The notes: generated from the sequence alone by a model not told the origin. Positions 33,416 through 42,945 are shown, counted from the stretch's first letter. The stretch: 64,000 nt of DNA from Gluconacetobacter liquefaciens (GCF_003350405.1 NZ_QQAW01000014.1:1-64000), one strand, 5' to 3'. Numbers and translations: made by a program.

Positions 33416-36174
33416 CAGAACTGGCCCATCAGCGACATGCGGAAGTTCCGGCCCAGGATCGGCCGCGCCAGGAAGACATTCTGCCCGGCCTGCGAACTCA
33501 GCACCTCGCCCGCACGCGGATTGCCCTCCGTCAGACCCAGAGAGTTATTGAGGTTCTGTCCGGAAAGATTAAAGGTCAGATAAGGCGTGATCGCATAGGT
33601 CGCGCCGAAATTGATCACCGTATAGGCCGGCAGGCGCTGGCTGTTGGCCACGTCGGCATAGCGCAGGCCGTAATGCTCGATATCGGCCTGCAACAGCAGC
33701 TTGCCATCCAGCAGATGCAGGCGCGGCGTCACGCGAAACATCACCGGCGGCGTCCGCAGCAGATGGTTGCCGGTATAATCCAGCAGATTGGGCGACCCGT
33801 TGCTCAGCACCAGATAGCGCATCTTGCCAAAGCGCGCATTCTGCGCGGTGCCGGAAAACACCACGTCGAAATACTGGCTGGGGCGGATCGTCCCTTCGAA
33901 CTCCAGCCCGTAGGTATGGGTGGTCGCCGTGATCGCCTGCTGGTTGTACGAGCCCGTCTTCACGTCGAAGACCAGATTGTTGATCCCGTAGCTGGGATAG
34001 TCGGTATTGAACCCGGTCAGGAAAAGATCCGCGTAGCGCGACTGATATTTCACACCGCCTTCATACATGAAGATCTTCTGCGTGATCGGCACCGCCACCG
34101 GGTTGGTGATGAACGAGGCCAGGCTGGGCAGGCGATAGGCACGGGTAAACCGGGCGAAGAAGCCCAGATTGGGCTGCAACTGATAATTCACGCCGATCGT
34201 GCCGCCAAAACCGGCGAAACTGGCATGATAGGGCGTATAGACCCCGTTGCCCGAAAGCATGTTCGCCATATAGGCCCCGGACCCCGCCACCACACTCTGG
34301 CTGCCCTCGACCAGCCCGCTGGTCCGCTGCGCCTCGTAGCGCACACCGGCATCCACGCGCAGCTTCTTCGTAATGGCCCACTCGTCGGTCGCATAACCCG
34401 CCACGTCGGTATCATTGCCATGCCCGTTGGCAAATTCGGTGCCGTAGCGGGTATAGCCGTTCTGCGTGGTCGACCCCACGACATTGCCCGCTGCGTCAAC
34501 GGCATCGATATTCAGTGCCTGAGCATGCGACGTGGTATCCAGCAGCATGTTCGCCGAATAGCGGGTGAAATCCTCGTTGAAATAGGTCACGAACGCGCCC
34601 ATCGCCACGTCGTGATGGCCGAGGAACGAGAAGGATTTTTCCAGCTTGAAGTCATTCATGACCTCATGCTCGTTCATCCACACCGCGCGCAGCGAGGCAT
34701 CGGTGACATAATTGTTCCCCGTCATGGCCGAGGAGAATTGCTGGCTTGGGTCGTTCGCATAGCGCAATTGCCAGCTCGTGGCGCCGGCGAACATCGACCC
34801 GGCATCGCCCAGGCCGGCCAGGCGCTTGTCGGCATCCGTCACCGCGCTGGGCGACAGCACGGTCCAGGTGGCATTCATGGCGCGATAACGGAACGTGTCC
34901 GACAGATGCCAGCCATCGGCCAGATCGTGCTTGAAGCCCGCCGTCACCTGATGAAGGTTGATGTGAATGCCGCTTTGCAGGTCGATATGTTTCGTGCTGC
35001 CACCGGGACCAGGCAGGTAGACGTTTTTCAGCGCGGAAGACGAATAATCACCGGTATTGGCATTGAATCCGGACAGCGACGTGATGTTACCCGACTTGTC
35101 ATAGGTCACGGGGATATCGGTAAAAAAAGCGGTCCGGTCGTCCATGTGCTTGTAATCGACGAAGACGCTGCCGCCATGGCTGAAATCGCGGCTGATATTG
35201 GCCCGGATCTGCCCCCCCGAATTGGCACGGAAACCGGGGTCGCGCACACCGTTTTCCACCCGGTAGAACCCGCCCAGGCTCCAGCGCCACGCGCCGGCAG
35301 GCCCACCCAGCCACGCATCGGTGCGGTACAGCCCGTCATCGCCGAAGGTCTGCTTGGCCAGTCCCGACAGCTTTCGGGTGCCCCGCCGCGACAGGAAATT
35401 GACCAGCCCACCCGGCGCATTCTGCGCCACGATGGAACTCGGCCCGCCGCGCACCACCTGGATCTGCTTCATCGTCTCGTCGATCCGAAACGAATCATCG
35501 GCGTTCAGATATCCCAGCGCCGGGTCCGACTGCACCGGCAGCCCGTCCTCCTCAAGCTGGACCGATCCATACCCATCCACCGGAATACCGCGCGCCCGGA
35601 TATTGGCCCCCACTTCACCGCCCGAGGCTTCGACCCAGAAACCCGGCGTGTTCTTCAGCGCCTCGGACACCGAAGAGGTCCCGCGCACCCGCAGATCTTC
35701 CTGCGAAATGGTGGTGATCGCATAGCTGGCGTCGATCTTCCGCTGCTGCTTGCTGGACGCACGACCGGTCACGATCACAGCCTCGCCTTCCGGCAGCGCG
35801 GCCGGCGTCACCGCGGCCGGCGCGGCGCGCTGAAGCAGCCACACCCCGTCAGCCTTCGACCGCAGGGCAACGCCGGTTCCCTTGAGCATCTCGTCCAGCG
35901 CCTGCTCGGGCGTCTTCTTCCCTTGTACGGTGCTGGAGCGGACATTTTCCACATCATGCCCATCCACCGCCACATGCACGCCCGACTGGCGGCTGAACTG
36001 CGTCAGGGCAGAGGAAAGCGATTGCGCCGGAATGGCAAAATCCTTCTCGGCCGATGACTGGGCAACGGCCACATGCGGCAGCATGCTCACCGATGCCACG
36101 GCCGCGCCAAGGAGATGAACGGATGGAAAAGCGGCACAGAACGAGAGGCGACGACGCAGGGTCTTTCTTTTCAC
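33415..36174 (-). CDS. TonB-dependent receptor with STN domain, first structural gene of the PLC/GH92 operon
   Basis: Outer-membrane transducer of 919 aa. A signal peptide ends at AVAQ near residue 39. The STN domain runs to about 112 (FAIPAQSLSSALTQFSRQ, ALDEMLKGTGVALR), a TonB-box-like EAVIVTGRAS follows, and the plug includes VSEALKNTPGFWVEASGG and IQVVRGGPSSIVAQNAPGG. The barrel ends FRMSLMGQF with terminal Phe. It is directly followed by the secreted hydrolase genes without a gap, so the imported or sensed ligand is probably a product of those enzymes. The STN domain and upstream sigma/FecR genes indicate substrate-induced expression. Confidence 0.93.
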   Translation of the reverse strand: MKRKTLRRRLSFCAAFPSVHLLGAAVASVSMLPHVAVAQSSAEKDFAIPAQSLSSALTQFSRQSGVHVAVDGHDVENVRSSTVQGKKTPEQALDEMLKGTGVALRSKADGVWLLQRAAPAAVTPAALPEGEAVIVTGRASSKQQRKIDASYAITTISQEDLRVRGTSSVSEALKNTPGFWVEASGGEVGANIRARGIPVDGYGSVQLEEDGLPVQSDPALGYLNADDSFRIDETMKQIQVVRGGPSSIVAQNAPGGLVNFLSRRGTRKLSGLAKQTFGDDGLYRTDAWLGGPAGAWRWSLGGFYRVENGVRDPGFRANSGGQIRANISRDFSHGGSVFVDYKHMDDRTAFFTDIPVTYDKSGNITSLSGFNANTGDYSSSALKNVYLPGPGGSTKHIDLQSGIHINLHQVTAGFKHDLADGWHLSDTFRYRAMNATWTVLSPSAVTDADKRLAGLGDAGSMFAGATSWQLRYANDPSQQFSSAMTGNNYVTDASLRAVWMNEHEVMNDFKLEKSFSFLGHHDVAMGAFVTYFNEDFTRYSANMLLDTTSHAQALNIDAVDAAGNVVGSTTQNGYTRYGTEFANGHGNDTDVAGYATDEWAITKKLRVDAGVRYEAQRTSGLVEGSQSVVAGSGAYMANMLSGNGVYTPYHASFAGFGGTIGVNYQLQPNLGFFARFTRAYRLPSLASFITNPVAVPITQKIFMYEGGVKYQSRYADLFLTGFNTDYPSYGINNLVFDVKTGSYNQQAITATTHTYGLEFEGTIRPSQYFDVVFSGTAQNARFGKMRYLVLSNGSPNLLDYTGNHLLRTPPVMFRVTPRLHLLDGKLLLQADIEHYGLRYADVANSQRLPAYTVINFGATYAITPYLTFNLSGQNLNNSLGLTEGNPRAGEVLSSQAGQNVFLARPILGRNFRMSLMGQF

Positions 36175-36296
36175 TGGATCTATCCGGGCTTTTCATAGGG
36201 TGGAGAACACCAGTGAGTTGCCCCGCGCCCCGGATTTCCGCCTCCCGTTTTTGTGAAAGTTAAATGACGACCCGCTTGAATGACGACCGACAGGGA

Positions 36297-37241
36297 TCAG
36301 AAAATATCCAGCCGCCCCGGCGATCCCACGTAATCGACATGCAGCACGCTACGTGCCACCCGCGCGAACGCATCGGGGTCGTCAAGCGCGAACGATCCCA
36401 TCAGCACGCGCCCGCCGGCCTGCCCATGCACCACCAGTTTCCTGCTGTTATAGCGGTTGAAGATCGCGGCGGCATCGCCAAGCGTCTCGCCCTGCAATTC
36501 CACCACGCCGCGCTCCCAGTTGGTGGCACGCGCCAGTTCTTCCGCCGTCAGGGCGTGCAGCCGGGGGGCCGCATCGGCCACCATGGTCAGGCAATCCCCG
36601 GCATGCAGCATAAAGCGCTCCCCGGTTCCCCGCCGGATCGCCACCGCACTGCCGGAGAGCAGCAGGCCGACCGTCTTCTCCCCCGCGATCGAGACCTGCA
36701 TCCGCCCCACGGAGCGAAAGATCAGGCCACCGGCATCCAGCCGCGCCTCGCGCCGGCTCGACACCACGCACCGCCCGTCCAGCAGCCGCGCATCCGCCCC
36801 GCCGACCAGCAGGCCGGAGAAACAGTCCAGCCGAACCGTCCCATCCGCAATCGCCACCGAGCGCGGCGCCGCATCCCGCACGCTGAAAAAGCGCCCCATC
36901 TCGCGCGAGGGCGCCGGCCGGGCGCCGATCATCAGCGCCGCCGAGGCCGCCACCATCGCCCGGCGCGAAAGCCGCCGCACCGGGGCCGGCCGGGCATGCA
37001 GGAACGCGAACGCCTCCGGCGGGCGGCAGGCTTCGGGTGTCGGCACGCCCGCACCGGGCTTCAGGGCCGCCGCGCGCTCCGTCGCCTGCCAGACCACCTG
37101 CGCGCGGATCATCGCCCCACGGTGGCGGATATCGGCCCCCAGCCACCGGTCCAGGTCGGCCTGCTCGCCCGCGCTCAGCGCGGCGCGATCCATCCGCATC
37201 ACCCAGTTCGCGGCGATCGTGTCAGGCGTTGGATTTTCCAC
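36297..37241 (-). CDS. FecR-type anti-sigma factor / signal transducer (second module)
   Basis: Relays the STN-receptor signal to the partnered ECF sigma factor. From GTG 37241 it has 314 aa: a cytosolic N-domain (IAANWVMRMDRAALSAGEQADLDRWL), a short hydrophobic segment after RRLSRRA near 95-112, a periplasmic FecR domain (IADGTVRLDCFSG, RRGTGERFMLHAGD) and a C-terminal region with AIFNRYNSRKLVVHG and MGSFALDDPDAFARV. Its frame is open well upstream inside the sigma gene, and GTG 37253 is an alternative. Either start overlaps the sigma stop, implying coupling. Confidence 0.88.
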   Translation of the reverse strand: MENPTPDTIAANWVMRMDRAALSAGEQADLDRWLGADIRHRGAMIRAQVVWQATERAAALKPGAGVPTPEACRPPEAFAFLHARPAPVRRLSRRAMVAASAALMIGARPAPSREMGRFFSVRDAAPRSVAIADGTVRLDCFSGLLVGGADARLLDGRCVVSSRREARLDAGGLIFRSVGRMQVSIAGEKTVGLLLSGSAVAIRRGTGERFMLHAGDCLTMVADAAPRLHALTAEELARATNWERGVVELQGETLGDAAAIFNRYNSRKLVVHGQAGGRVLMGSFALDDPDAFARVARSVLHVDYVGSPGRLDIF

Positions 37242-37830
37242 TTCGCAGGTCACCGGGCCCAAATCCGCTGCCCTGCGCGGGCAGATCCCTGCCGGCATAG
37301 GCCGTGCCGATGATCCTGAGCGCCCTGGCAAGCTGCTTTTCGACCACATTCTCCGAAACATTCAGGTGAAGCGCACATTCGCGTTGTGAATATCCATAAA
37401 AGCGACGCAACACGAACACGTCCCGGCACCGATCCGGCAGGTCGCGCGCGACCTGATCGAGAAAACGCAGTTCCTGTCGCGCAGTCACCGACCGTTCGAC
37501 CGCCTGCCCCAGGTCGGGAATCTCCGCACCGGAAAAATCCGTCAGGGAATCGAACGAAACGATCCGTGCCTTGCGATAGTGTTGAAGAACCAGATGACGC
37601 GCCACACCAAAAAACCATGCGCGCGGAAATCTGATGGAAGCAGGATCGGCTTCGGCAAGCTCGACCCAGGCCTGCTGGATGATGTCGTCGATCTCGATCC
37701 CCGAAAAACGCCGCAACCATCTCCGCACATCCCCCTCATGCGGAAGAACATGGGTCGCCAGCCAATGATTGCGCTCTTCGGGAAGCAATAGACCATATCC
37801 AGTCGCAAAAGGACGGCGCGTCGATAACAC
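37222..37830 (-). CDS. ECF RNA polymerase sigma factor, FecI-like (second module)
   Basis: Sigma factor expected to transcribe the receptor/PLC-phosphatase/GH92 operon when its FecR partner releases or activates it. From GTG 37830 the protein has 202 aa. Region 2 reads IEIDDIIQQAWVELAEAD with FPRAWFFGVARHLVLQHYRK; region 4 has YSQRECALHLNVSENVVEKQLARAL. Alignment with the window's other sigma factor begins around HWLATHVLPHE, so a start a few codons downstream (TTG) is also possible. The longer frame to 37932 would run into the divergent MFS gene and is not favoured. Confidence 0.88.
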   Translation of the reverse strand: MLSTRRPFATGYGLLLPEERNHWLATHVLPHEGDVRRWLRRFSGIEIDDIIQQAWVELAEADPASIRFPRAWFFGVARHLVLQHYRKARIVSFDSLTDFSGAEIPDLGQAVERSVTARQELRFLDQVARDLPDRCRDVFVLRRFYGYSQRECALHLNVSENVVEKQLARALRIIGTAYAGRDLPAQGSGFGPGDLRSGKSNA

Positions 37831-37894
37831 GCCGCCCGCGCGGGAAATGTGATAAACTCGTGACAACCCGCCCCGCCCGATCGGCCCCGACGGC

Positions 37895-39313
37895 ATGGAA
37901 GTCCGGCGCATGGCGCGGTATGGTCCGCCCATGCCGATCCTGCCCTACATCGTCGCCGCCACTTTCTTCATGGAGTATCTGGACTCCACCATCATCGCCA
38001 CGGCGCTGCCGGCGATGGCGCGCAGCTTCCATGTCGGCCCCAACGAACTCAGCCTGGGCATGACGGCGTATATGCTGACGCTGGCGGTCTTCATCCCGAT
38101 CAGCGGCTGGATGGCCGACCGTTTCGGCTCGCGCACCATCTTCGCCACGGCGGTCACGGTCTTCACCGCCGCCTCGGTGCTCTGCGGCTTCGCCGGCAGC
38201 GTGTCCATGTTCGTCGCGGCACGGGTGCTCCAGGGACTGGGCGGCGCCATGATGGTGCCGGTCGGGCGCTTCATCGTGGTGCGCAATACCGAAACCAGCC
38301 GCATGATCCAGGCCATCTCCACCATCACCTGGCCGGCGGTCGCCGCCCCTGTGGTCGGCCCCACGGTCGGCGGCATGATCGTCACCTTCGCAAGCTGGCA
38401 CTGGATCTTCTTCATCAACCTGCCGCTGGGCCTGGCTGTTCTGGGCGTCATCTTCGCCGTGGTGCCGCAGCAGTTCGGCGAACGCCGCCCGCTGGACTGG
38501 GGCGGCTTCGTGCTGGGCGGCGTCTCGCTCACCGCCATCCTGCTGGGCACCGAACTGGCCAGCAACACGCAGGCCAGCCCCCTGCTGGCCACCCTGCTGT
38601 TCGGCGGCGGCCTGCTGCTGGGCACCGCCACCCTGCGCCATGCGGCGGGCCGCGCGCATCCGCTGCTCGATTTCCGGCTGATGCGCCACCCCACCTTCGC
38701 CATCACGGTGCTGGCGGGCACGCTTTCACGTCTGACGATCGACGCCATCCCCTACCTGGTGCCGTTGCTGCTCCAGATCGGCTTCGGCCTCACCGCCTTC
38801 CATGCCGGCGCGCTGATGCTGGCCTTCGCGCTGGGCAATCTGGGCATGAAGATGTTCACCACCCGCATCCTCCAGCATTTCGGCTTCCGCACCACTGCCG
38901 CCATCAACGCCGCCCTGGGCGCGCTGTTCGTGCTGCTGGCCGGCACGATGGTGCCGGCCACCCCGGTCACGCTCCTGCTGCTGGTACTGCTGGGCTGCGG
39001 CGTCACGCGCTCCATGCAGTACACGCTGCTGGCCACCCTGGGCTATGCCGATATCGGCGCCCAGGAAAAAGGCGCCGCCAGCACGCTGCTCAGCGTCAGC
39101 CAGCAGATGTGCATCGGCATGGCTGTCGCCTTCGCCGCCCTCACCCTGCGGCTGATCGCGACCCTGCGCGACGAACACCCCTCCACCGACGCCTTCACCT
39201 CGGCCGATTTCCACTGGGCGTTCCTGATCGTCGCCATCCCGCTGATCCTCTCGATCCCGAGCTATCTCCGGCTGGACCGCACCGCCGGCGCCGCCCTCCG
39301 CAAGGCGTCCTGA
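37895..39313 (+). CDS. MFS exporter, DHA2 (EmrB/HsrA-like) family
   Basis: Proton-driven drug or metabolite efflux permease in the inner membrane. The 472-aa protein has 13-14 hydrophobic segments and family motifs EYLDSTIIATALPAMA (motif C/D1-like), GWMADRFGSRTIF (motif A) and RVLQGLGGAMMVPVGR (motif B). The chosen ATG is 37895; in-frame ATGs at 37910 and 37931 are possible and leave the transmembrane core intact. It is divergent from the second sigma module, so the short gap may hold both promoters. Substrate unknown. Confidence 0.88.
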   Translation: MEVRRMARYGPPMPILPYIVAATFFMEYLDSTIIATALPAMARSFHVGPNELSLGMTAYMLTLAVFIPISGWMADRFGSRTIFATAVTVFTAASVLCGFAGSVSMFVAARVLQGLGGAMMVPVGRFIVVRNTETSRMIQAISTITWPAVAAPVVGPTVGGMIVTFASWHWIFFINLPLGLAVLGVIFAVVPQQFGERRPLDWGGFVLGGVSLTAILLGTELASNTQASPLLATLLFGGGLLLGTATLRHAAGRAHPLLDFRLMRHPTFAITVLAGTLSRLTIDAIPYLVPLLLQIGFGLTAFHAGALMLAFALGNLGMKMFTTRILQHFGFRTTAAINAALGALFVLLAGTMVPATPVTLLLLVLLGCGVTRSMQYTLLATLGYADIGAQEKGAASTLLSVSQQMCIGMAVAFAALTLRLIATLRDEHPSTDAFTSADFHWAFLIVAIPLILSIPSYLRLDRTAGAALRKAS

Positions 39314-39441
39314 TCACGGCCTGTCGGCAAAAAGCGCCCGCCCCCACGCAACACGCATTGCAACCCTGACACCTGTCGCAGGAACACCGGCCGCGATTCA
39401 CACGTATAGACTGCACCACAGGATCTGATGGAGGTCGAAAG

Positions 39442-39825
39442 ATGCGGCGATTGCTGATGTTCGGAGCAATCATGATCATGCAGGGTGTGGCAGTCGTCCC
39501 TGCCCGGGCACAGGTCCAGAGCGATGTCGGCAGCAACGCCACAGCTTATGGGGCAGGTTATGGCCTGTATGATGGCAGGCCCGGCGGCAATCCGTCCGCT
39601 TATGCTCCGCCGGCGGACAATCAGGGCGCGGTCCATCTCTCCGGACGATATGGCTATCCCCCATCGCCTCCGCAGCCGTACCCCGCGCAGCCCTATCCGC
39701 CGCAGCCTTATCCTGCCCAACCGTCCCCTGCCCAGCCTGTTCCTCCGCCGGCAACCTCGCCGGACGCGGTCTGCACCAATGGCCGGTTCTTCGATCACAT
39801 GACGAAAACCTGCGAGAGCCCCTGA
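39442..39825 (+). CDS. Small exported proline/tyrosine-rich protein
   Basis: A 127-aa protein with a signal peptide (MRRLLMFGAIMIMQGVAVVPARA-Q). The middle has tandem P-Q-P-Y-P-A-Q units (about residues 74-96) and the C-terminal tail VCTNGRFFDHMTKTC holds two cysteines. A GGAGG lies at good distance before ATG 39442. The repeat region suggests a flexible cell-surface or periplasmic spacer. Family not recognised. Neighbours give no clue to function. Confidence 0.65.
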   Translation: MRRLLMFGAIMIMQGVAVVPARAQVQSDVGSNATAYGAGYGLYDGRPGGNPSAYAPPADNQGAVHLSGRYGYPPSPPQPYPAQPYPPQPYPAQPSPAQPVPPPATSPDAVCTNGRFFDHMTKTCESP

Positions 39826-39923
39826 CGCACTCTCAGGCCGAAGAGTCAGGGGGCCAGAAGGCGAATCGCTGCCCGCCCGCATTTTTCAGCCATGGTTCCG
39901 GTCTGTTTCCGGCCTGGGGCAGG

Positions 39924-39953
39924 TCCTGTTTGAATACACGTATTCAAACAGGA
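39924..39953. repeat. Palindromic element, copy 1
   Basis: Arms CCTGTTTGAATAC and GTATTCAAACAGG pair over 13 bp (14 with the flanking T-A) around a 2-nt centre AC. It starts 7 bp beyond the rhodanese stop codon. A second copy at 63297-63324 has the same design and compensating base changes in the arms. Confidence 0.8.
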
Positions 39954-39959
39954 TATACT

Positions 39960-40379
39960 CTAGTTCTGGCGCCAGGGCAGGCCATCAGCCTTCCATCCGG
40001 CCTTGGAGCCCCGATGGCCCTCCGCATCCAGCGGCCCTTCGAATCCACCAGCCACGTTGAACACATGCGTGAACCCCGCCATCCGCGCCGCCATGGCGGC
40101 GGAATGGCTGCGCGCGCCGGAACGGCAGATGAAATGGATCTCATGCTCCGGCGTCAGCCCCGCCGCCTGAAGCTGCTCCAGGAAACGCGGGTTCGGCTGG
40201 CCGCTGAGGCCCTGCCACGAAACCGGGATCACCTGCTTGCCGACCGAGGCCAGGTCGGGCAGGCCCACGAACATCCATTCCGCGTCGGTGCGCACGTCGA
40301 CCAGTTGCGCCTGCGGGCGGCTGCCCAGTTCGTCCCAGGTCCGGGTGGGGGCTACGTCCTCGATCATCTTGTGTCCCAT
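39960..40379 (-). CDS. Rhodanese-like sulfurtransferase
   Basis: Single-domain rhodanese, 139 aa from ATG 40379, transferring sulfane sulfur via an active-site Cys. The active loop CRSGARS (C85) and the entry motif LVDVRTDAEW are clear, as is the C-terminal FTHVFNVAGGFEG. The frame is open further upstream with other possible starts (40367, 40403). It is transcribed divergently from cysK with about 100 bp between, so the two sulfur-metabolism genes may share control. Confidence 0.88.
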   Translation of the reverse strand: MGHKMIEDVAPTRTWDELGSRPQAQLVDVRTDAEWMFVGLPDLASVGKQVIPVSWQGLSGQPNPRFLEQLQAAGLTPEHEIHFICRSGARSHSAAMAARMAGFTHVFNVAGGFEGPLDAEGHRGSKAGWKADGLPWRQN

Positions 40380-40480
40380 CGCAAGAATGCACATTGTGCG
40401 CATGACGGCCGCCCGGCCCTGGCCGGGCGCATTCCGGCAGCCACAGGCTGCCACGCACGTTGCGGAGAAGGTGCTGCGTT

Positions 40481-41515
40481 ATGGGCCAAAGTGCAAATCC
40501 CGCCCCGATCGGCTGGACGACCTCGTCCCCCGACATGACTGCCGCGATCGGCCACACGCCGCTGATCCGCCTGCGGCGCGCGTCGGAACTGACGGGCTGC
40601 GAGATCCTGGGCAAGGCGGAATTCATGAATCCCGGCGGCTCGGTCAAGGACCGCGCCGCCCTGGCCATCATCGACGACGCCGAGCGTCGGGGCGTGCTCA
40701 AGCCCGGCGGCACGGTGGTCGAGGGCACGGCGGGCAATACCGGAATCGGCCTCACGCTGGTCGCCAACGCACGCGGCTACCGCTCGGTGATCGTCATGCC
40801 CGAGACCCAGAGTCAGGAGAAGATCGACTTCCTGCGCATGATCGGCGCCGACCTGCGCCTGGTGCCGGCCAAGCCGTTCCGCGATCCGGGCAACTACGTC
40901 CACGTCTCCCGCCGCCTGGCCGAGGAAACGGGCGCGGTCTGGGCCAACCAGTTCGACAACCTCGCCAACCGCGAAGGTCACCGCACGACCACCGGCCCCG
41001 AGATCTGGACCCAGACCGAAGGGAAAATCGACGCCTTCACCTGCTCCTGCGGCACCGGCGGCACGCTGGCCGGCATCACGCTGGGGCTGGAGGATTCCGC
41101 CCGCGCTGCAGGCCGCGCCCGCCCCCGCATCGTGCTGGCCGACCCGGAAGGCTCGGCCCTGTATGGCTGGGTGAAGTCCGGCGACATGAGCATCAGCGGC
41201 GGGTCAATCACTGAGGGCATCGGCCAGTCGCGCGTCACCGGCAACCTGGAAGGCATCGCCATCGACGACGCCGAACGTATCCCCGACGCCGAGGCGCTGG
41301 ACCTGATCTACGACCTGCTGATCCACGAAGGCCTGTCGATCGGCGGCTCATCGGGCATCAACGTCGCCGCGGCCATCCGCGTGGCACGCCAGATGGGCCC
41401 CGGCCACACCATCGTCACCATCCTGTGCGACGGCGGCAGCCGCTACCAGTCCAAGCTGTTCAACCCCGCCTTCCTGCGCGAGAAGAACCTGCCCGTCCCG
41501 TCCTGGCTCGCCTGA
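40481..41515 (+). CDS. cysK: Cysteine synthase A (O-acetylserine sulfhydrylase)
   Basis: PLP enzyme making cysteine from O-acetylserine and sulfide in the cytoplasm. The 344-aa protein has the PLP lysine in NPGGSVKDRAA (K56), the substrate loop GTAGNTGIGLTLVA, the phosphate-binding CGTGGTLAGI and the C-terminal GGSSGINVAAAI. ATG 40481 is chosen for homology and an upstream AAGG; the frame opens 21 nt earlier. The protein is slightly longer at both ends than typical CysK, as in many alphaproteobacterial homologues. It is divergent from a rhodanese gene. Confidence 0.9.
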   Translation: MGQSANPAPIGWTTSSPDMTAAIGHTPLIRLRRASELTGCEILGKAEFMNPGGSVKDRAALAIIDDAERRGVLKPGGTVVEGTAGNTGIGLTLVANARGYRSVIVMPETQSQEKIDFLRMIGADLRLVPAKPFRDPGNYVHVSRRLAEETGAVWANQFDNLANREGHRTTTGPEIWTQTEGKIDAFTCSCGTGGTLAGITLGLEDSARAAGRARPRIVLADPEGSALYGWVKSGDMSISGGSITEGIGQSRVTGNLEGIAIDDAERIPDAEALDLIYDLLIHEGLSIGGSSGINVAAAIRVARQMGPGHTIVTILCDGGSRYQSKLFNPAFLREKNLPVPSWLA

Positions 41516-41530
41516 AAGGCCGTCTGCACA

Positions 41531-41560
41531 GTCACCCTGCCGGCGATCCGGCAGGGTGAC
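41531..41560. terminator. Hairpin between convergent cysK and MFS genes
   Basis: GTCACCCTGCCGG pairs with CCGGCAGGGTGAC over 12-13 bp with a very short loop, 15 bp after the cysK stop and 44 bp after the end of the convergent MFS gene. No long T-run. Likely a shared terminator. Confidence 0.55.
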
Positions 41561-41603
41561 CGGTATCAAAAGCACCAGCCAAGTGGGCGCAAGAGCGACG
41601 TCC

Positions 41604-42881
41604 TTACGACACCCCTTCGGCCGTATCCTTCCCTCCGGCGACGGCCGGCGCCGCATCCCGGCGCGACGTATCGCCCATCAGCAGCGCGACCAGAATCACG
41701 CAGACCAGCCCGGCCCCCGCCAGGATCAGGAACGCCAGCGAAACCGAGCGGTCGGCCACCGTACCGGCCAGCGAGGTCGAGAAGCTGGCCCCCGCCCCCA
41801 TGGCCAGCCCCAGAATCCCCATGCACATGTTGAACCGGCCGCTGATGCGCGTCAGGTCGGCGGCCACCAGCGGCATCATCACCCCGAATGACGACGAACT
41901 GACCCCATCCAGCAACTGGATCGCGATGATCAGATAGGGGTTGGAGGTCGTCGCCAGCAGGGCCGCACGCAGCGGCAGGGTGGCGAACGTCACCAGCATC
42001 ACGGGGCGCCGCCCGACCGTTTCCGCCAGCCGGCCGATGATCGGCGACAGCACCGCCCCGACCAACTGCGGCAGCAGGATGCAGGCCGCGATCACGATCT
42101 CGGCGATGTTGCCTGCGTCCTTGGTCACCTGCCCAGCCGCCAGCGACAGGATACCCGCCGCCGACAGATGGAAGAAGGCAACGCAGATCGCAAAGGCGAA
42201 CAGCCGCCGGTCGCGCAGCAATTCCCACATCGCGCCCTTGGTGCGCGGCGGCCGCTCGCCCTCGGCCACGGCGGCGGTGTTGATCGAGGCCGCGGCTTCG
42301 ACCGGCTCGATCATCATCAGCGCCAGCAACCCCGGCATCGCCAGCGCGGCACCGAGAAAGAACGTGGCCTGCGGCGAAACCCAGTACCCCACCGCCCCCA
42401 TCAGCCCGGAGCCGATGGCATTGCCGATCGAGGCAAAACTGGCATTGCGGCCGAAACGCTCGCCCAGCAGCCCCTTGCCATCATCGGGCAGGCGCAGCAC
42501 CTGCGCCGCCACCACCGCCAGCGTAATCGCGCCGATCGCAGGCGTCAGCGTACAGCTCGCCAGCCCATGCAGCACCTCGGCCAGCGCCACCGGCAATTGC
42601 TGGGGAAAGATGGCCAGCAGCAGGCAGGAGAAGATCACGGCCAGGATCGAGAGCGCCGCAACGCGATGCTTGTCGCGCAGCCGGTCGACCAGCATGCCCG
42701 CCGGAACCTGGCTGACCATGGCGGTAATCGACCCGATGCTGAGCACATAGCCGATCTGCCCCTGCGTCCAGTGGGCACCGGTCAGATACACCGCGATGAA
42801 CGAGCCGAAAGAAGCCTGCAGGTTTCCGACGAAGAAATTGAGCAAATCCAGCCCGCGCTGGCTGTTCCTGGGCAGTTTCAC
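41604..42881 (-). CDS. MFS transporter, DHA1-like
   Basis: Inner-membrane major facilitator protein, 425 aa from GTG 42881 (KLPRNSQRGLDLLNFFVGNLQ), with 12 hydrophobic segments. Visible features are IGSITAMVSQVPAGMLVDRLRDKH (motif A region), a cytoplasmic loop with GERPPRTKGA around residue 205, and IIGRLAETVGRRPVMLV in the second half. The frame extends to a GTG at 42929 but the extra residues are not membrane-like. No family-level substrate prediction is justified. Convergent with cysK. Confidence 0.82.
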   Translation of the reverse strand: MKLPRNSQRGLDLLNFFVGNLQASFGSFIAVYLTGAHWTQGQIGYVLSIGSITAMVSQVPAGMLVDRLRDKHRVAALSILAVIFSCLLLAIFPQQLPVALAEVLHGLASCTLTPAIGAITLAVVAAQVLRLPDDGKGLLGERFGRNASFASIGNAIGSGLMGAVGYWVSPQATFFLGAALAMPGLLALMMIEPVEAAASINTAAVAEGERPPRTKGAMWELLRDRRLFAFAICVAFFHLSAAGILSLAAGQVTKDAGNIAEIVIAACILLPQLVGAVLSPIIGRLAETVGRRPVMLVTFATLPLRAALLATTSNPYLIIAIQLLDGVSSSSFGVMMPLVAADLTRISGRFNMCMGILGLAMGAGASFSTSLAGTVADRSVSLAFLILAGAGLVCVILVALLMGDTSRRDAAPAVAGGKDTAEGVS

Positions 42882-42945
42882 GCAGGGCCGTCCCCGTGCC
42901 GCCTCAGGGTGCGGTGAATCGCCGCACACCGTTCATCATGCAGGA

